IMG/VR virus record: IMGVR_UViG_3300030450_000353
Coordinates: 1-29,320 of that record
From: a virus
Length of the DNA stretch: 29,320 nt
Strand: one strand, 5' to 3'
Every line of letters begins with the position of its first letter. Positions within the stretch are counted from its first letter, which is position 1. Both the position numbers and the translations under genes were made by a program. This document shows positions 28,245 through 29,320 of the stretch, one piece after another. Below the pieces are notes generated by a model that saw only the letters and a program-made list of their open reading frames with translations, did no database searches and was not told the DNA's origin.

Positions 28245-28336
28245 CATATAAACCTAAAAAAAATAATATAGAAAAATTAAGAATTTTTTTAAAAATAAAA
28301 CAAAATAAACAAATAAAAAATGGCAAGTCTATTTAA
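28241..28336 (+). CDS. Doubtful 31-aa basic peptide
   Basis: ATG 28241 overlaps the connector stop (ATGA), and the frame runs 31 codons into the start of the fibre gene: a Lys/Asn/Ile-rich peptide. The composition is what A-rich leader DNA would give by chance, so it may only be the leader of the fibre mRNA. Confidence 0.2.
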   Translation: MTYKPKKNNIEKLRIFLKIKQNKQIKNGKSI

Positions 28337-29320
28337 CACTAAGATTTCAAATACATATGTAGGTTTAATTAAGACGCTTGATTCAGCAGTTATTTCATCA
28401 AGTCTAAAAGAGCTTTCCGATGGTTCTGGTAATTCAACTGGCTTATCTATAAATACAGGTGGAGATTTCAAAGCGACAGGAACGATTGAATGGGGTTCAT
28501 TAAAGGATACAGGAGAAAATATAACGATTACTAAATTTGTAGATGAAGCTGATGGCATAGCTTCAAATGATAATGATACAACAATTCCAACTAGTGCTGC
28601 AATAGTAGATTATGTAGCTTCAAGAATAACCTTAGAGGACTTAGATTTTAGTGGTACAACTGGCACAGGCTCTGTAGATTTAGACAGTCAAGTTTTTGCT
28701 ATTGTAGGTACAGCAAATGAAATTGAAACAAGTGCAGGAAGTCAGCAATTACAAATAGGATTACCAAGTACAATTACAGTTAATGTTACTGGAAATGTAA
28801 CAGGAAATTTAACTGGAGATACAACTGGAAATGTTACAGCTACAAGTGTATTAGCAGATGGTGTTACAGCTACAACTCAAAGTGCTGGAGATAATTCTAC
28901 AAAAGTAGCGACTACAGCTTACGTTGAAACAGCAGTTGATACGGTAGATACTTTAGCTGAAATACTTGCTATTGGAAATACAACTGGAGGAACAAGTATA
29001 ACTGTATCTAGTGGAGATAATATTAATTTTACTGATAGTTCTATGGCTATTTTTGGAACTGGTAGTGATTTAAAAATTTATCACGATGGCTCTACAAGTT
29101 ACATAAAAGATGTAGGTACTGGTAATTTAGAATTACAAGGAAGTGCTATTATTTTAAAAGATACAAGTTCTAACACATTAGGAACATTTTATAGTGGTGG
29201 AAAAAGTGAACTCTACTTTAATAATTCAAAAAAGTTTGAGACAACTTCAGATGGTGCAACTGTTTCTGGTGGTTTAACAGCAACTGGTAGTTCGGTATTT
29301 ACTGCTGCAAGTTTTAGTGG
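28320..29320 (+). CDS. Tail fibre, N-terminal part (3' end outside window)
   Basis: ATG 28320 is preceded by an A-rich leader. The start MASLFNTKISNTYVGLIKTL, then DSAVISSSLKELSDGSGNST and GLSINTGGDFKATG, is the usual N-terminus of this fibre class and probably the attachment end. It is followed by a helix-hairpin stretch (TIPTSAAIVDYVASRIT), low-complexity VTGNVTGNLTGDTTGNVT, and a KIYHDGS repeat near 29066-29095 like those at the left end of the window. The frame is open at 29320. Joining 29320 to base 1 puts the frames one base apart, so one base or a segment of 3n+1 is missing. The complete gene would be at least about 1445 codons, ending in the S74 domain at 3332. Confidence 0.82.
   Translation, partial: MASLFNTKISNTYVGLIKTLDSAVISSSLKELSDGSGNSTGLSINTGGDFKATGTIEWGSLKDTGENITITKFVDEADGIASNDNDTTIPTSAAIVDYVASRITLEDLDFSGTTGTGSVDLDSQVFAIVGTANEIETSAGSQQLQIGLPSTITVNVTGNVTGNLTGDTTGNVTATSVLADGVTATTQSAGDNSTKVATTAYVETAVDTVDTLAEILAIGNTTGGTSITVSSGDNINFTDSSMAIFGTGSDLKIYHDGSTSYIKDVGTGNLELQGSAIILKDTSSNTLGTFYSGGKSELYFNNSKKFETTSDGATVSGGLTATGSSVFTAASFS

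Noticed and set aside
1-29320. tRNA genes, CRISPR array, integrase, attachment sites, insertion sequences
   Set aside because: None recognised on reading both strands; no cloverleaf-like GC-rich 75-nt stretch, spaced repeats or terminal inverted repeats were found.

Overview
The window is the AT-rich genome, or almost the whole genome, of a tailed dsDNA phage with a siphovirus-type tail. The likely host is a marine member of the Bacteroidetes (Flavobacteriia). Several things point there. Candidate promoters have the Bacteroidetes form TTG - about 18 to 24 nt - TA(n)nTTTG. Shine-Dalgarno sequences are almost absent and start codons sit behind A/T-rich leaders. Several structural proteins and Cys-rich microproteins resemble those of flavobacterial and uncultured marine phages. 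All genes read on the plus strand. They are packed tightly, with many ATGA or TAATG overlaps. I see no integrase, repressor, tRNA, CRISPR array or transposon, so nothing suggests lysogeny. Assignments come from reading motifs by eye; no database search was possible.

Layout. (1) 1-3332: the middle and C-terminal part of a very long repetitive tail fibre ending in an S74 (endosialidase-type) intramolecular chaperone. Its N-terminal part is at the other end of the window (28320-29320), so the molecule is probably circular or circularly permuted and was opened inside this gene. One frame break lies near 1290. (2) 3371-5721: lysis region with an M15 peptidase endolysin, a holin-like protein and several microproteins, behind a candidate promoter. 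(3) 5722-5914: a non-coding gap with a candidate promoter, a possible leader RNA, a run of seven G and a perfect pyrimidine mirror repeat able to form H-DNA. (4) 5915-12517: recombination, replication and regulation. This holds NinG, an ERF annealing protein, an SSB-like protein, a RecA-fold/RepA-like ATPase, a sigma-like factor, a PD-(D/E)XK nuclease, a 5'-3' exonuclease, a DnaA domain-IV protein, a DUF5664 protein and a DNA methyltransferase. There is no DNA polymerase, so the host replisome is presumably recruited. (5) 12637-14041: small and large terminase. (6) 14125-15224: small unknown genes. (7) 15221-21916: tail module with a tail assembly chaperone that carries a probable programmed -1 frameshift, completion proteins, two large tail proteins and a tape measure protein. 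(8) 21951-28244: head module with XkdF-like protease, scaffold, major capsid protein, a probable tube protein, portal and connector. (9) 28241-29320: start of the tail fibre.

The order is unusual. The tail block comes directly after terminase and the head block comes after the tape measure, with the portal downstream of the capsid protein. The most notable signals are the mirror repeat at 5834-5879, the dual-coding frameshift at 15748-15957, the stand-alone DnaA-like DNA-binding protein, the extra domains fused to protease and portal, and the split tail fibre.
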